NCBI RefSeq assembly: GCF_024137965.1
Contig: NZ_CP099975.1
Location: forward strand, 248,001 to 312,000
Source: Halomonas sp. Y3
GTDB lineage: Bacteria > Pseudomonadota > Gammaproteobacteria > Pseudomonadales > Halomonadaceae
DNA length: 64,000 bases
Direction of reading: 5' to 3'
The translations under genes were made by a program, and so were the position numbers. The notes under the pieces were generated by a model. That model worked only from the letters and a program-made list of their open reading frames with translations. It did not search any database and had not been told where the DNA came from. Of this stretch, positions 50,282-60,800 are shown piece after piece. Every line of letters begins with the position of its first letter. Within the stretch, counting starts at the first letter, position 1.

Positions 50282-53200
50282 ATGGATTTCAGCAACGACC
50301 AGCGCCTGATCGAAGCCGGCTTTCCCTGCCACCAGGTGGGGGCGGAGACGCGCCGTGAGCGCGATACTGGTAAGCAACCACCTACTTCTAGACTACATGT
50401 CTGGTGGGCGCGTCGTCCTTTAACCCCTAGCCGCGCAGCCATCTTGGCGTCCCTGCTGCCTGCCGATGCTGACCCCGAGCAGTTTATTCGTGATTTGGGG
50501 ATCGTGCGGTGGCAGGCAAAGTTAGGCGAGCAGCGCTGGACTCTGGCGAGTGAAACCATAACCACGCGCATCCATCAGGAGGATAATGGCAGTTGGGTAT
50601 TGCCCGTCGACAAGACTGTGCTCAAGGCAGTGGAAAAGGAGCAGCAGCGCCGTGAGGCCTGCCGCGAAATGGTCGATCAGCTGGAGCAGGCTAGCCCCGA
50701 ATTTCAGCAAGACCCCGTGGTACAGGGCTGGAAATTAGATATCCAGGAGCTGCCCACCATGGGCGTCTATGTTGGAGCCAAGCTTGAAGTTTTGCCAGTT
50801 ACAGCTGATCCAGCTGGCGTTACTGAAAAGCTTGAATTTGCCAAGCGAGCTGACGTCAAGAAAGCCCTTGGTAAAGCCATTCGCTGGGACCCGGAAGACT
50901 CCTACGGCTATTCCCGTGCCTTTGCCACGCCGATTCAGCCGCTGCCAGAGAGTGAGCGCAAGGTGGTGCTGGACCCCACCTCGGGTGGGGGGTCCATTCC
51001 CTTCGAGGCACTGCGCCTCGGCCATAAGGTCATCGCCAATGAGCTCAATCCAGTTGCCAGCGTTATTCTCAAGGCTACGTTGGATTACCCTGCTCGCTTT
51101 GGTGAAAGCCTGCTCGGTGATCTTGAGAAGTGGGGAGGCGAGCTGAAAAAAATAGTAGAGTCCAAGATGGCTCCATTTACCCCGTTTGGGAAAATTCCTG
51201 GCAATGAAATCTCCAAGCTGGAAGTGTGTTTGCAAAAAAACCCAGAACTAGTTGGGGAGTATACGGATGAATATGATCAGCAAGGGCTGCTTTATTGCAG
51301 ACAGGTAGCCTGTCCTCACTGCGGAGGTGATGCGCCGCTGCTTAATTCCTTATGGCTGTCCAAGAAAGGGGAGTCATGTGGGGTGGCGATCAAGCCTCAG
51401 CCCGACAAGACAGTGCGCTTCGAGCCCTTTGAGGTGACAGCAGGCAACCGTGGACCCAACGGAGAAGACCTGGATGCTGGTACCGTAACCCGCGGTGTAG
51501 GCCAATGTGTTCACTGTCATCAGGCGATCTCGGGTGATGAAATCAAACGCCAGGCACGTGGCGAGTCTGAACATGGTAAGTGGCAGGATATTCTCTATGC
51601 TGTAGTGGGCGTGCGCATTGAACCTAAGCTGGACAAGCATGGCAATTTGCAGCGCTTTGCCTCAGGCGAGCGTAAGGGAGAGATCAAGACCCAGAAAGTA
51701 CGCTACTTCCGTGCACCGACCGAAATAGATCTACAGGCACTGCAGTCGGCAGAGTGTGAGCTTGAAGAGCGGCGCGTGGATTTTGAGATGAAAGGGCTTG
51801 TGCCTAATGAGCCTTTTCCCCAAGGTAACGATATGCGTCCAATTAACTATGGGATGCCAACATGGGCGGATATGTTTACCCCGCGCCAGCTGCTTGGCCA
51901 TCTGACTGCGATGGAGGCGCTACAGGATGCGAAGCCGAGGATTTTAGAGGAGCTTGGCAAGGAGCGAGGGTGTGCAGTTATTACATATTTGCAGCTCGGT
52001 ATCGACAAGTTTGTTGATTATAATAGCCGGCAGACACGTTGGATTCAGCAGCGCGGCCAGGTCTCCGGGACTTTTGGGCGTCATGACTTTTCACTAAAGT
52101 GGACGTTTGGAGAGATGGTTTTTTCGGGGCCGTCATCGGGTTTTTCTTGGGCGCAGAAATCAGTTTATGAGGCTTTGAGTGAGATAATAAGGCTGGTTGA
52201 TCCTGTCCATAAAATTCATGGTGGCGATACTGCTGGCGGCCTGATACAGTTTAAGGGAACTGCAGCTGACATTAGTGGATTGGAATGCTCTTCAGTCGAT
52301 GCTGTTGTAATGGACCCTCCGTATTATGATAATGTCCAGTATAGTGAGCTTTCCGACTTTTATTATGTTTGGCAGAAGCGCTCACTAGCCGATCTCTACC
52401 CGGAATGGTTCGATGATGAAGTGACCGATAAAGCTTCTGAAGCTGTAGCCAATCCTGCGCGTGATGGTTCAGCCAAAAGTGCCAAGGCTCGCTACGAGGA
52501 GCTGATGCAGGGCATCTTTGCCGAGAGCAAGCGGGTGCTCAAGCAGGATGGCATCATGACGCTGATGTTTACCCACAAGAGCTCCGATGCCTGGGAAACT
52601 CTGACCAACTCCCTGATTCAAGCTGGTTGGGATATCACGGGGACTTATCCTGTCGATTCCGAATTCGGCGCGTCTACTCACCAACTCAATCTCGCCGCTG
52701 CGGCCTCCACCATCTTTATCGCCTGCCGCCCAGCGGATCGCGGTGATCGTGAACCCTCCAGTTGGGCCTACGAGGTCAAGGGCAAGCTGGAAGCTGCGGT
52801 ACGTGAAGGTCTGGGCGAATTCGAGCGCCTCAAGCTCAACCCCGTGGACCGTATGATCGCCTCCTGGGGCCGTGCCCTGCGTGTCTACTCCGCCCACTGG
52901 CCGGTACAGGATGGCGACGATGAGGTGCCGCCCACCCGCGCCATGCAGGAAGCGGCTCGCGTGGTGGCAGAAGAAGAGGTCAGCCGCCTTTCCGGTGGCT
53001 TGGTCACCGTCGACGACCTGGACGCCGAATCTCGCCTGGCTGTGATCGCCCTCGGCATCAACGGCCTCGGCGACTTCGCCTTCGATGACGCGCTGCAGAT
53101 GAGCCGCTCGCTCAACTTCCGCCTGCAGAATCGCAACGGCAACTACCGCGTCAGCGACGACATGGTGGCCTATGCCAACGTCGGCGAAGACGAGCGTGCC

Positions 53201-53473
53201 GCCCCGCTGGCCATCCGCGGCAACAAGTTGCGCTTGCTCAAGCCGGAAGAACGCGCCGCGGCCCGCCTGGAGAGCCCACAGACGCTGTGGGACGTGCTCG
53301 GTGGGCTGATCGTGACGCATCGTGAAGGTGGCATCGTCGCCGCGCGTAACTACCTCAGCGAGCATGGCAAGCGCGATAGCGACGCCCTGCGCGGCCTGCT
53401 CAAGGTGTGGGCCAAGGAGTGCCGCGACGATGAGCTCAAGCGCGAAGCCCAGCTGATCGACTACGAGCTGTAA
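50282..53473 (+). CDS. DUF1156 DNA methylase of the Hma-type operon
   Basis: A 1063-residue DNA methyltransferase. DUF1156 is at the N-terminus (LHVWWARRPLTPSRAAILAS near residue 38). The SAM-binding motif is LDPTSGGGSIPFEALRLG near 229 and the catalytic motif VVMDPPYYDN near 675, so N6-adenine or N4-cytosine methylation is expected. Two Cys pairs (CPHCGG near 343, CVHCHQ near 408) suggest a zinc ribbon. The ATG at 50282 follows AAGGA. The segment 50700-52450 is clearly more AT-rich than its flanks, which suggests exchange of the central, target-recognising part. Confidence 0.93.
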   Translation: MDFSNDQRLIEAGFPCHQVGAETRRERDTGKQPPTSRLHVWWARRPLTPSRAAILASLLPADADPEQFIRDLGIVRWQAKLGEQRWTLASETITTRIHQEDNGSWVLPVDKTVLKAVEKEQQRREACREMVDQLEQASPEFQQDPVVQGWKLDIQELPTMGVYVGAKLEVLPVTADPAGVTEKLEFAKRADVKKALGKAIRWDPEDSYGYSRAFATPIQPLPESERKVVLDPTSGGGSIPFEALRLGHKVIANELNPVASVILKATLDYPARFGESLLGDLEKWGGELKKIVESKMAPFTPFGKIPGNEISKLEVCLQKNPELVGEYTDEYDQQGLLYCRQVACPHCGGDAPLLNSLWLSKKGESCGVAIKPQPDKTVRFEPFEVTAGNRGPNGEDLDAGTVTRGVGQCVHCHQAISGDEIKRQARGESEHGKWQDILYAVVGVRIEPKLDKHGNLQRFASGERKGEIKTQKVRYFRAPTEIDLQALQSAECELEERRVDFEMKGLVPNEPFPQGNDMRPINYGMPTWADMFTPRQLLGHLTAMEALQDAKPRILEELGKERGCAVITYLQLGIDKFVDYNSRQTRWIQQRGQVSGTFGRHDFSLKWTFGEMVFSGPSSGFSWAQKSVYEALSEIIRLVDPVHKIHGGDTAGGLIQFKGTAADISGLECSSVDAVVMDPPYYDNVQYSELSDFYYVWQKRSLADLYPEWFDDEVTDKASEAVANPARDGSAKSAKARYEELMQGIFAESKRVLKQDGIMTLMFTHKSSDAWETLTNSLIQAGWDITGTYPVDSEFGASTHQLNLAAAASTIFIACRPADRGDREPSSWAYEVKGKLEAAVREGLGEFERLKLNPVDRMIASWGRALRVYSAHWPVQDGDDEVPPTRAMQEAARVVAEEEVSRLSGGLVTVDDLDAESRLAVIALGINGLGDFAFDDALQMSRSLNFRLQNRNGNYRVSDDMVAYANVGEDERAAPLAIRGNKLRLLKPEERAAARLESPQTLWDVLGGLIVTHREGGIVAARNYLSEHGKRDSDALRGLLKVWAKECRDDELKREAQLIDYEL

Positions 53474-53485
53474 GGAGAGAGGCCC

Positions 53486-54880
53486 ATGCTCACTGAGCTG
53501 CGACTGCAGAACTTCAAGGCCTGGCGGGATACCGGGCCTATGCGCCTGGCGCCGCTGACGGTCATTTTCGGTACCAATAGCTCAGGCAAGTCGAGCTTGG
53601 GCCATCTGCTGATGGCTCTTAAGCAGACGGCGCTGCTGACCGATCGCAAGCGCTCCCTGCACCTGGGCGACGACAACTCGCTAATCGATCTGGGCACCTT
53701 CGAGGACTGCCTGCATGACCACGATCTGAACCAGGCGCTGGGCTTCTCGCTGAGCTGGAAGAGCCGCAAGCCACTTGAGCTGAACGACATCCTCAATCCT
53801 GACCAGACCTTTTGTGGCGATGAGCTCACACTGGAGGCGGAGATCGCGGCCAGCAAGGCACAGCAGCCCGAGACGCGACAGTTCTCCTACTCCCTGGGCC
53901 AAGGTGATGACGAGGTGCTCAAGGTTCGGCATGGGCGCCGTGACGGCAAGGCATTTCTCAAGTGCGATCCGCTGCGGCTGGTGCATGCCCAGGGCCGGAA
54001 CTGGGGCGTCGAATCGCCGGAGAAGTTCTACCGCTTCTCGGACAAGACGCTGTCGCGTTACCAGAACGCGCACTTCCTGACCGACTTCGTGCTGGAAGCC
54101 GAGCAGCTGCTGGAGAACTTCTACCACCTCGGTCCACTGCGCAGCCCGCCCAAGCGTGTCTACCCCTGGTCGGGTGATACCCCGCCCGATGTGGGGGCCG
54201 AAGGTGAGCTGACCATTCCGGCGATACTGGCCGCCACCCAACAGGGGCGGCAGCTCAACCGCGGGCCCAAGCAGAAGTATCAACCCTTCGACGCCTTTAT
54301 CGCCGGCTGGCTGAAGAACTTGGGCATCATCCATGAGTTCAAGGTCGAGCCCATTGCGAAAGGGCGCAAGGAGTATGAGGTGCTAATCCAGGCCCATGCC
54401 GGTGCGCCCTGGGTGAAGCTGACCGATGTCGGTTTTGGTGTCTCGCAGATCCTGCCGGCCCTGGTGCAGGCCTTCTATGCCCCCCCACACTCGGTGCTGT
54501 GGATGGAACAGCCGGAAATCCACCTCCATCCGCGCGTTCAGGCTAATCTGGCTGATGCTTTCATCAGCGCAATCCATGCGCGAGAGAACGGCGAGAACCG
54601 TAACACCCAGCTGATCATCGAAAGCCACTCCGAGCACTTCCTCAACCGCCTGCAGCGGCGCATCGCCGAAGGTGAGGTGACGCCCGATGAGGTGGCGGTC
54701 TACTTCGTGACGCGCAATCGTCAGGGTGCCCACCTGGAGCCGCTGCGGCTCAACGAGTACGGCGACATCGAGAACTGGCCGGATGACTTCTTCGGCGACG
54801 ACATGGAGGACATCACCCAGCGGGCGCTGGCTGCGGCACGCAAGCGCAAGGCCAGGAAGGCACAGGAGGCCGGTGCATGA
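53486..54880 (+). CDS. DUF3696 AAA-type ATPase, embedded in the Hma-type operon
   Basis: A 464-residue ABC/OLD-like ATPase. Walker A is FGTNSSGKSS near residue 27, the signature region LTDVGFGVSQILPALVQA near 313, Walker B LWMEQPEIHLHP near 337 and the H-loop LIIESHSEHF near 375. DUF3696 occupies the C-terminus (YFVTRNRQGAHLEPL and onward). It overlaps the PIN gene by four bases, so the two are translationally coupled. ATPases of this kind commonly control a partner nuclease in defence systems. It lies between the methylase and helicase genes. Confidence 0.9.
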   Translation: MLTELRLQNFKAWRDTGPMRLAPLTVIFGTNSSGKSSLGHLLMALKQTALLTDRKRSLHLGDDNSLIDLGTFEDCLHDHDLNQALGFSLSWKSRKPLELNDILNPDQTFCGDELTLEAEIAASKAQQPETRQFSYSLGQGDDEVLKVRHGRRDGKAFLKCDPLRLVHAQGRNWGVESPEKFYRFSDKTLSRYQNAHFLTDFVLEAEQLLENFYHLGPLRSPPKRVYPWSGDTPPDVGAEGELTIPAILAATQQGRQLNRGPKQKYQPFDAFIAGWLKNLGIIHEFKVEPIAKGRKEYEVLIQAHAGAPWVKLTDVGFGVSQILPALVQAFYAPPHSVLWMEQPEIHLHPRVQANLADAFISAIHARENGENRNTQLIIESHSEHFLNRLQRRIAEGEVTPDEVAVYFVTRNRQGAHLEPLRLNEYGDIENWPDDFFGDDMEDITQRALAAARKRKARKAQEAGA

Positions 54881-55419
54881 GGCGAGCCGTGGTCGATACC
54901 AACGTGCTGTTGGTCGCGAACAGTGACCATGCGGATATCTCCGAGGAGTGCGTGATCACCTGTATCGAGGCGCTCGATAGCCTACGCCAGGGTGGGGTCA
55001 CGGTGATCGATGACGAGTGGCACATCCTGAGCGAGTACCATCACAAGCTGAACCCGAACCGGGGCCAGCCGGGGCCAGGCGATGTCTTTCTCAAACATCT
55101 GCTACGGCAGCAGGCTAACCCCAAGCACGTCGCCGAGGTGTCGGTTACCGAGAGCGCCGATGACTGGTTCGAAGAATTCCCCGACCATGCGCTGCAGCGC
55201 GAATTCGACCCGCCGGATCGCAAGTTTATCGCCGTGGCGGCGGCCGATGCTGAGAACCCGCCCATCCTCCAGGCCGCGGACTGCAAATGGCTAAACTGGT
55301 GGGAGCCGCTGTCTCAGGCTGGCGTGCACTTTCGCTTCGTCTGTCCCGGTGACGTCGAGCGCTTCTACGCGCAGAAGTTTCCCAACCAGACCATGCCCGA
55401 GTTTCCACCAGATGAATGA
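54877..55419 (+). CDS. PIN-domain nuclease partner of the DUF3696 ATPase
   Basis: A 180-residue protein of PIN-like pattern. The first acid is in AVVDTNVLL (Asp7); further acids lie in VIDDEWHILSEYHHK near residue 45, DRKFIAVAA near 114 and AADCKWLNWW near 134. The spacing agrees with the metal-binding set of PIN RNases. It overlaps the ATPase gene by four bases and the ligase gene by eight. RNA cleavage released by the ATPase on infection is a reasonable inference. Confidence 0.82.
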   Translation: MRRAVVDTNVLLVANSDHADISEECVITCIEALDSLRQGGVTVIDDEWHILSEYHHKLNPNRGQPGPGDVFLKHLLRQQANPKHVAEVSVTESADDWFEEFPDHALQREFDPPDRKFIAVAAADAENPPILQAADCKWLNWWEPLSQAGVHFRFVCPGDVERFYAQKFPNQTMPEFPPDE

Positions 55420-56098
55420 CTTCTTCCGTTTCCCCCACACCCCGCACCTTGCCTGGCTGGGAGAGGGGGAGCCCCGCGACGATAAGCTGCTGGACCCTCC
55501 TGAGGCAGAGGCACTGCTCGCGGGCGAGGTGCTAGTGGAGGAGAAGCTGGATGGCGCCAACCTGGGCATCTCCTGGGGGGATAACGGCCTGCTGCGTGCC
55601 CAGAACCGCGGGGCCTACTTGGAGGCCCCGTTCCGCGGGCAGTTCTCGCGCCTCAACCAGTGGCTCATGCAGCACCTGGCCAGTTTCCAGGCTCACCTGC
55701 CCGAGCATGTCATCCTCTTCGGCGAGTGGTGTGCCGCACGCCACTCCCTCGACTACGCCAGCCTGCCGGACTGGTTCCTGGTCTTCGATGTCTACGACAG
55801 CCAGGCCCGGCGCTTCTGGAACCGGGAGCGGCGCAATGAGCTGGCCGCGCGGCTCGGCCTGGCTACCGTGCCCCTGTTGAAGAGCGGGCGCTTTACTGCC
55901 AGGGAGCTGGAAGCGCTGGTGCGCAATGGCCGCAGCGGTTACCGGGAAGGCAAGCTGGAAGGCATCGTCATCCGTCAGGATGGCCCCGAGTGGTGCGAGC
56001 GCCGCGCGAAGCTGGTGCACCCTGACTTCGTCCAGCAGATCGAGGAGCACTGGCGCTCCCGGGCGCTGGAGTGGAATGAATTGGCAGCACAACAATAG
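55412..56098 (+). CDS. RNA ligase family protein
   Basis: A 228-residue nucleotidyltransferase. Motif I is KLDGAN, with the adenylated Lys45 and Asp47; motif IIIa is ILFGEW (Glu105), motif IV EGIVIR (Glu183) and motif V RAKLVHP (Lys200). This is the complete core of Rnl2-type RNA ligases, shorter than T4 Rnl2. It starts eight bases inside the PIN gene, and both genes follow the ATPase without a gap. An RNA-joining enzyme coupled to an RNase suggests repair or immunity of the RNA that the nuclease cuts. Confidence 0.88.
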   Translation: MNDFFRFPHTPHLAWLGEGEPRDDKLLDPPEAEALLAGEVLVEEKLDGANLGISWGDNGLLRAQNRGAYLEAPFRGQFSRLNQWLMQHLASFQAHLPEHVILFGEWCAARHSLDYASLPDWFLVFDVYDSQARRFWNRERRNELAARLGLATVPLLKSGRFTARELEALVRNGRSGYREGKLEGIVIRQDGPEWCERRAKLVHPDFVQQIEEHWRSRALEWNELAAQQ

Positions 56099-56127
56099 TT
56101 AATAATTGGATAAGGAGTACGCAAGGG

Positions 56128-57828
56128 ATGAGCACAATCAAGGGAAGCGACCTAAAGCTGCACAAGGTCTTGTCTAGTGACTATGAGTTTCATATTCCGG
56201 AGTATCAGCGACCCTATGCCTGGGAAGTAGAGCAGGCAGAGGAGCTTTTCGAGGACCTATGGACCTTCATGGAACAGGAGGACAAGTCAGAAGAGTACTT
56301 CCTGGGTAGCATTGTGCTGGTCAAGGATGACAAGACCAATCGTGCTGATGTTGTCGACGGCCAGCAGCGGCTGACCACGTTGACAATCCTGCTTTCGGCT
56401 ATTCGGGATCGGCTTCAAGGTAATGGTAAGTGGGGAGCCGCCTTCGACAAGTACATCATGGAGCCTGGCGATATTACATTGGATCTCGAAGAGAAGCCTC
56501 GGTTATGCCTGCGTTCCCGGGACAGCGAATTCTTCAGCCGCTATGTGCAAAACCCGGGCGGGATGGCCGAACTGGCCAGTCTTGATGTCAGTCGCTATCA
56601 GGATTCTCAGCTGAACATCATTCAGAACGGTAGCTACTATATTGATCGACTTGCCAACCTCGAGGAGGAGCAGGTGGGTCGCTTTGGTCAGTTTATTATA
56701 AGAAATTGCATCCTTGTCCTCGTCTCAACGGAGAGCTTCAAGTCAGCCTATCGGATCTTCTCCGTAATGAATGATCGAGGGCTGGACCTCGAGCCATCGG
56801 ACATCCTCAAAGCCAATATTATCAGCGGTATCGGGGAGCGTGAGAGAACTCAGTATACCGAGCGCTGGGAAGATGCCGAGATCCGTTTGAGCCGCCGAGG
56901 CTTCAATGACCTGATAGCTCATATTCGAATGATATTCCGAAAAGAGAAATATCGTCGTTCAGTGCTTGATGAATTCAATGACTATGTGGTGAAGGCGGTT
57001 CCTGGCAGCAAGACTCTGATGGATGAAGTCATCCTCCCCTATGCCGATGCTTTCGAGGTGATCAGAAACCAGTCGTTTGTCAGCTCAGAGAGGGCTGAGA
57101 GCATCAATGAGCTGTTCAGTTGGCTTCATCGCGTCAACAACATGGACTGGGTTCCAGTTGCCATGGAATTTGTGCGTCGCTATGAGGGTAATACTGAGGC
57201 TCTAGAAAAGCACTTGGTCATGCTAGAGCGCTTGGCGGCCAGCATGTTCATTCGCGGCGTTTATGTGACTCCCAGGGTTGAACGCTACGGGCGGGTGCTG
57301 ACCGAGTTAGAGGCTGGAGTGAACCTCCTAGATGAAGGCTCTTCCCTTGACCTCACCCCTCAGGCGCAGAGGGAGACCCTTGAGCGGCTGAATGGTAACG
57401 TCTATGACTACCCGGCACTGTTGCGCATGTACATCATGCTGAGGATGGACTCTTTCCTTGCGGCAACGACCGTCAGCTACAAACACAAGACCACGACGAT
57501 CGAGCATGTGTTGCCTCAGAATCCGAGCGAAGGTTCCCAATGGTTGGAGAATTGGCCCGAGGAGGAGCGTGAGGAGTGGACGAACAGGCTGGGAAATCTG
57601 GTTCTTCTGTCACGTCAGAAGAATTCGGAAGCATCGAATTACGACTTTGATCTCAAGAAGCAGAAGTACTTCCAGACGCGCAATGGGGTCTCACTCTATG
57701 CCTGTTCGACGCAGGTCTTGAACCACCAGCGCTGGACTGAAAAAGAAGTGAAGACAAGACAGCACGACTTGCTGAATGTCTTTTCCAGCAACTGGAAGCT
57801 CAAAGGTCTGGATCTCGTCACCCGCTAG
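56128..57828 (+). CDS. DUF262/DUF1524 (GmrSD-like) nuclease
   Basis: A 566-residue protein joining both halves of GmrSD-type restriction enzymes. The N-terminal DUF262 domain has FHIPEYQRPYAWEVEQ near residue 22 and VVDGQQRLTT near 76. The C-terminal DUF1524 HNH-like domain has TTIEHVLPQNPSEG near 456 and LGNLVLLSRQKNSEA near 488. GmrSD enzymes use nucleotides and cut modified phage DNA. The coding DNA is less GC-rich than its neighbours, which points to separate acquisition. It is 29 bases after the ligase gene and 15 before the helicase gene. Confidence 0.92.
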   Translation: MSTIKGSDLKLHKVLSSDYEFHIPEYQRPYAWEVEQAEELFEDLWTFMEQEDKSEEYFLGSIVLVKDDKTNRADVVDGQQRLTTLTILLSAIRDRLQGNGKWGAAFDKYIMEPGDITLDLEEKPRLCLRSRDSEFFSRYVQNPGGMAELASLDVSRYQDSQLNIIQNGSYYIDRLANLEEEQVGRFGQFIIRNCILVLVSTESFKSAYRIFSVMNDRGLDLEPSDILKANIISGIGERERTQYTERWEDAEIRLSRRGFNDLIAHIRMIFRKEKYRRSVLDEFNDYVVKAVPGSKTLMDEVILPYADAFEVIRNQSFVSSERAESINELFSWLHRVNNMDWVPVAMEFVRRYEGNTEALEKHLVMLERLAASMFIRGVYVTPRVERYGRVLTELEAGVNLLDEGSSLDLTPQAQRETLERLNGNVYDYPALLRMYIMLRMDSFLAATTVSYKHKTTTIEHVLPQNPSEGSQWLENWPEEEREEWTNRLGNLVLLSRQKNSEASNYDFDLKKQKYFQTRNGVSLYACSTQVLNHQRWTEKEVKTRQHDLLNVFSSNWKLKGLDLVTR

Positions 57829-57843
57829 CGCAAGGAGGCCACC

Positions 57844-60800
57844 ATGCCATTACGCGACTACCCCTGGGAGCCCAGCTACGCCACCTCTGATATCCGAGAC
57901 GATGGCAAGCAGGTGGATGTGCTGCACGACTTCTATATCCCGGCGCTGAACCGGGCGATGCGCTACGACCGTGTCGCCGGCTACTTCAGCTCTTCGTCAC
58001 TGGCGGCCGCGTCTCAGGGTTTTTCGCGCTTCATCGAGAACGGTGGGGAGGCGCGCTTCGTGGTCGGGATGCAGCTCGATCCCGATGATGCGGCAGCGAT
58101 CCTGCAAGGCGACGAGCAGCGTGCCAGCCAGGCCATGCTGGCAGAGCTGGCATCGAGTCAACAGTGGCCTTCTGCCATGCGACATGGTGTCGAGCTGCTG
58201 GCGTGGATGGTGGCCAATGGCTACCTCAGCATTCGCGTTGGCCTGCGGGTGCATGCCAAGGATGGATCACCGCAACCTCTGGATTACGCCCAGGATGGCT
58301 ACCTCCATGAGAAGTGGGCGATTCTCGGCGATGGCCAGGATGAGCTTTACATTTCCGGCTCGCTCAACGAGTCCAGGACGGCGCTGGCTATCAATGCCGA
58401 GAACATTAATGTGCATCCGTCATGGGAAGACTGGGGGAGAAAGGCGATCCCTCAGAAGCACCGTAACTTCAAGGCGCTGTGGCAGGGCAACCATCCGGCG
58501 ATCAGGACCTTTTCACTGCCCGAGGCGGTCGAGGCCGAACTGGTGAAGATTGCCCGCAACGCCGGCAGCCTGTTTGAGATTGATGGCACGCCGATGAGTA
58601 CTCACCCGAGGCAGGTGAGAGAGAAGGATGAGCTCACACCGAGCTTTGCCGAGAGGCTTCGCTTCGCCATGCTGCGACTCGCGCCCCTGCTGCCGGGCGG
58701 GGAGCGTGTCGCCATCGAAACCACGCCCATCGAGCCCTGGCCGCATCAGCGCTTCGTTGCCAATCGCCTGCTGGAGACCTACCCCCGCAACCATCTGCTG
58801 TGTGACGAGGTAGGCCTTGGCAAGACCATCGAAGCCGGGCTGGCCTTCCGGGCTCTGTGGCTGAGTGGCCGTGCCAGCACCATCCGGGTGTTTGCGCCGG
58901 CCTCGCTGACCTCGCAGTGGCTGGTGGAGATGGCCGAGAAGTTCTATCTGCCTTTTGTCAGGCGCACTAGCCGCAAGGGGCGCTGGGAGCGTATCGACCT
59001 GCTGGATGGCGAGCCGGAGCAAGGGCAGGGCCAGATGTTCGATGCACCGCTGGAGATCATCTCGACTGGATTGGTGATCAACCGCCACGGCGGTAGGCTG
59101 CTGGCCAATCTTCCCGAGACCGACCTGGTGCTGGTGGACGAGGCCCACAAGGCCCGGCGCCAGACGCCTGACAACCAGACCGTCATGCCGCGCTTCAACA
59201 AGCTCTACCAGGAGCTGCAGGGTGCGCTATATGGAAAGTCGCGTACTCTGCTGCTGGCCACCGCCACGCCGATGCAGCTCAACCGCGTGGAAGCCTTCGA
59301 TCTGCTGAAGCTGATGCCTTCCGCCGGGGCTGTCCAGTTCTCCGAGGATCTGTGTGAAATCTTCTACCGGGTGCGCGACAAGCTGATCCACCAGGAGCCG
59401 ATGGCTCATTATGAAGGCGAATGGCTGTGTCGCTACCTGAACAATGTGCGGAGCTCTTCTCCGGAGCAGTGGCACTTCGTCAATGAGCATGTGCTGAGCC
59501 CGTTCGGTAAAACTGGACTGGAGGACTTCACTGATCGTTCATTGGAGCCGATGATCTGGGATGAGGTGCAGCCGGCGCTGAGCCTGTTGGCACCGCTGGG
59601 GCGCAGCATGCTGCGGCACACACGCTCGCTGCTGCGCGCCTATCAGCGTGAGGGGCTGCTTAACGCCAACCTTGCCTGGCGTGAGGTTGCCCCCAGCATC
59701 ATTCCGCTTGGCGGCGTCGAGCGGGAGGTCTACGACCAGCTGCAGGAGTACTGCGCCGACCTGGCAAGTCATATGGCTGCCAACATGGAGGAGGGCCGGC
59801 AGCGCGCCGCCATCGGCTTCTACCTGAGCTTCTTGCGGCTACGCTTCGCCTCGTCCTTCCATGCGCTGCACTGCTCACTGAAGCGACGCCTGGACAAGAT
59901 CCAGCAGACGCTTGACCACAAGGCGCAGCAGGTCGCGACCACGGATGGCTCACGTGAAGAACTCGAAGAGCTGAGAGACGATGAGGTGGAAGGGTTGGTG
60001 CTTAAGCACCGCACAGAGAGTGACCTGACCTGGGAGCAGGGCGCCGTGTCGCGGCTGATTGCCACCATGGACAAGCTACCCGCCACGCCGCGCAAGATGC
60101 GTCAGCTGCTGGAGCATATCGACCAGCGGCGCATCAATAGCAGCGACCGAGTCCGTCAGCTGGTGCTGTTCACGCGCTACACCGACACCATGGATTACTT
60201 GCACGAGGAGCTGCGCCGGCGGCTGCCCGGCTGCCCGATCGGCACCTTCTCCGGCGCCGGTGGCACATTGCGTCGGCCCGGTGAGTTTCGGCCGGAACGG
60301 ATGGACCGAACAACCATCAAGCAGCGCTTCGTGGCGGGCAACATCGATATCCTGCTGTGTACTGATGCGGCCGCCGAGGGTCTCAACCTGCAGAGTGCCG
60401 ATCTGCTGATCAACTTCGACCTGCCCTGGAACCCGATGATGCTGGAACAGCGAATCGGCCGTATCGACCGCATCGGCCAGCATCACACGCAAATCCAGGT
60501 GCTGAACTACCTCTATCAGGGCAGCGTGGAGGAGGTGGTTTACTCACGTTTGGTCAAACGCTTCCGCGAGGCGCTGACCGTCTCGGGTGAGTTGCAATTC
60601 TCGCTTTTGCCCATCCAGCCCGAGGATTTCGAGGACTACGCCAAGGCCGAGGGGGAAGAGGGCAAGATAGACGAGGAGGAGCTGATTCGCCGCGCGCAGG
60701 AGCACGCGAAGCGGATCCAGGAGCGCCAACAGCTCACCGAGTTCAAGGCCGAGGAGCAGAAGGCCGCCTACGAGCACCTGGAGGCACAACAGCGGCGTGA

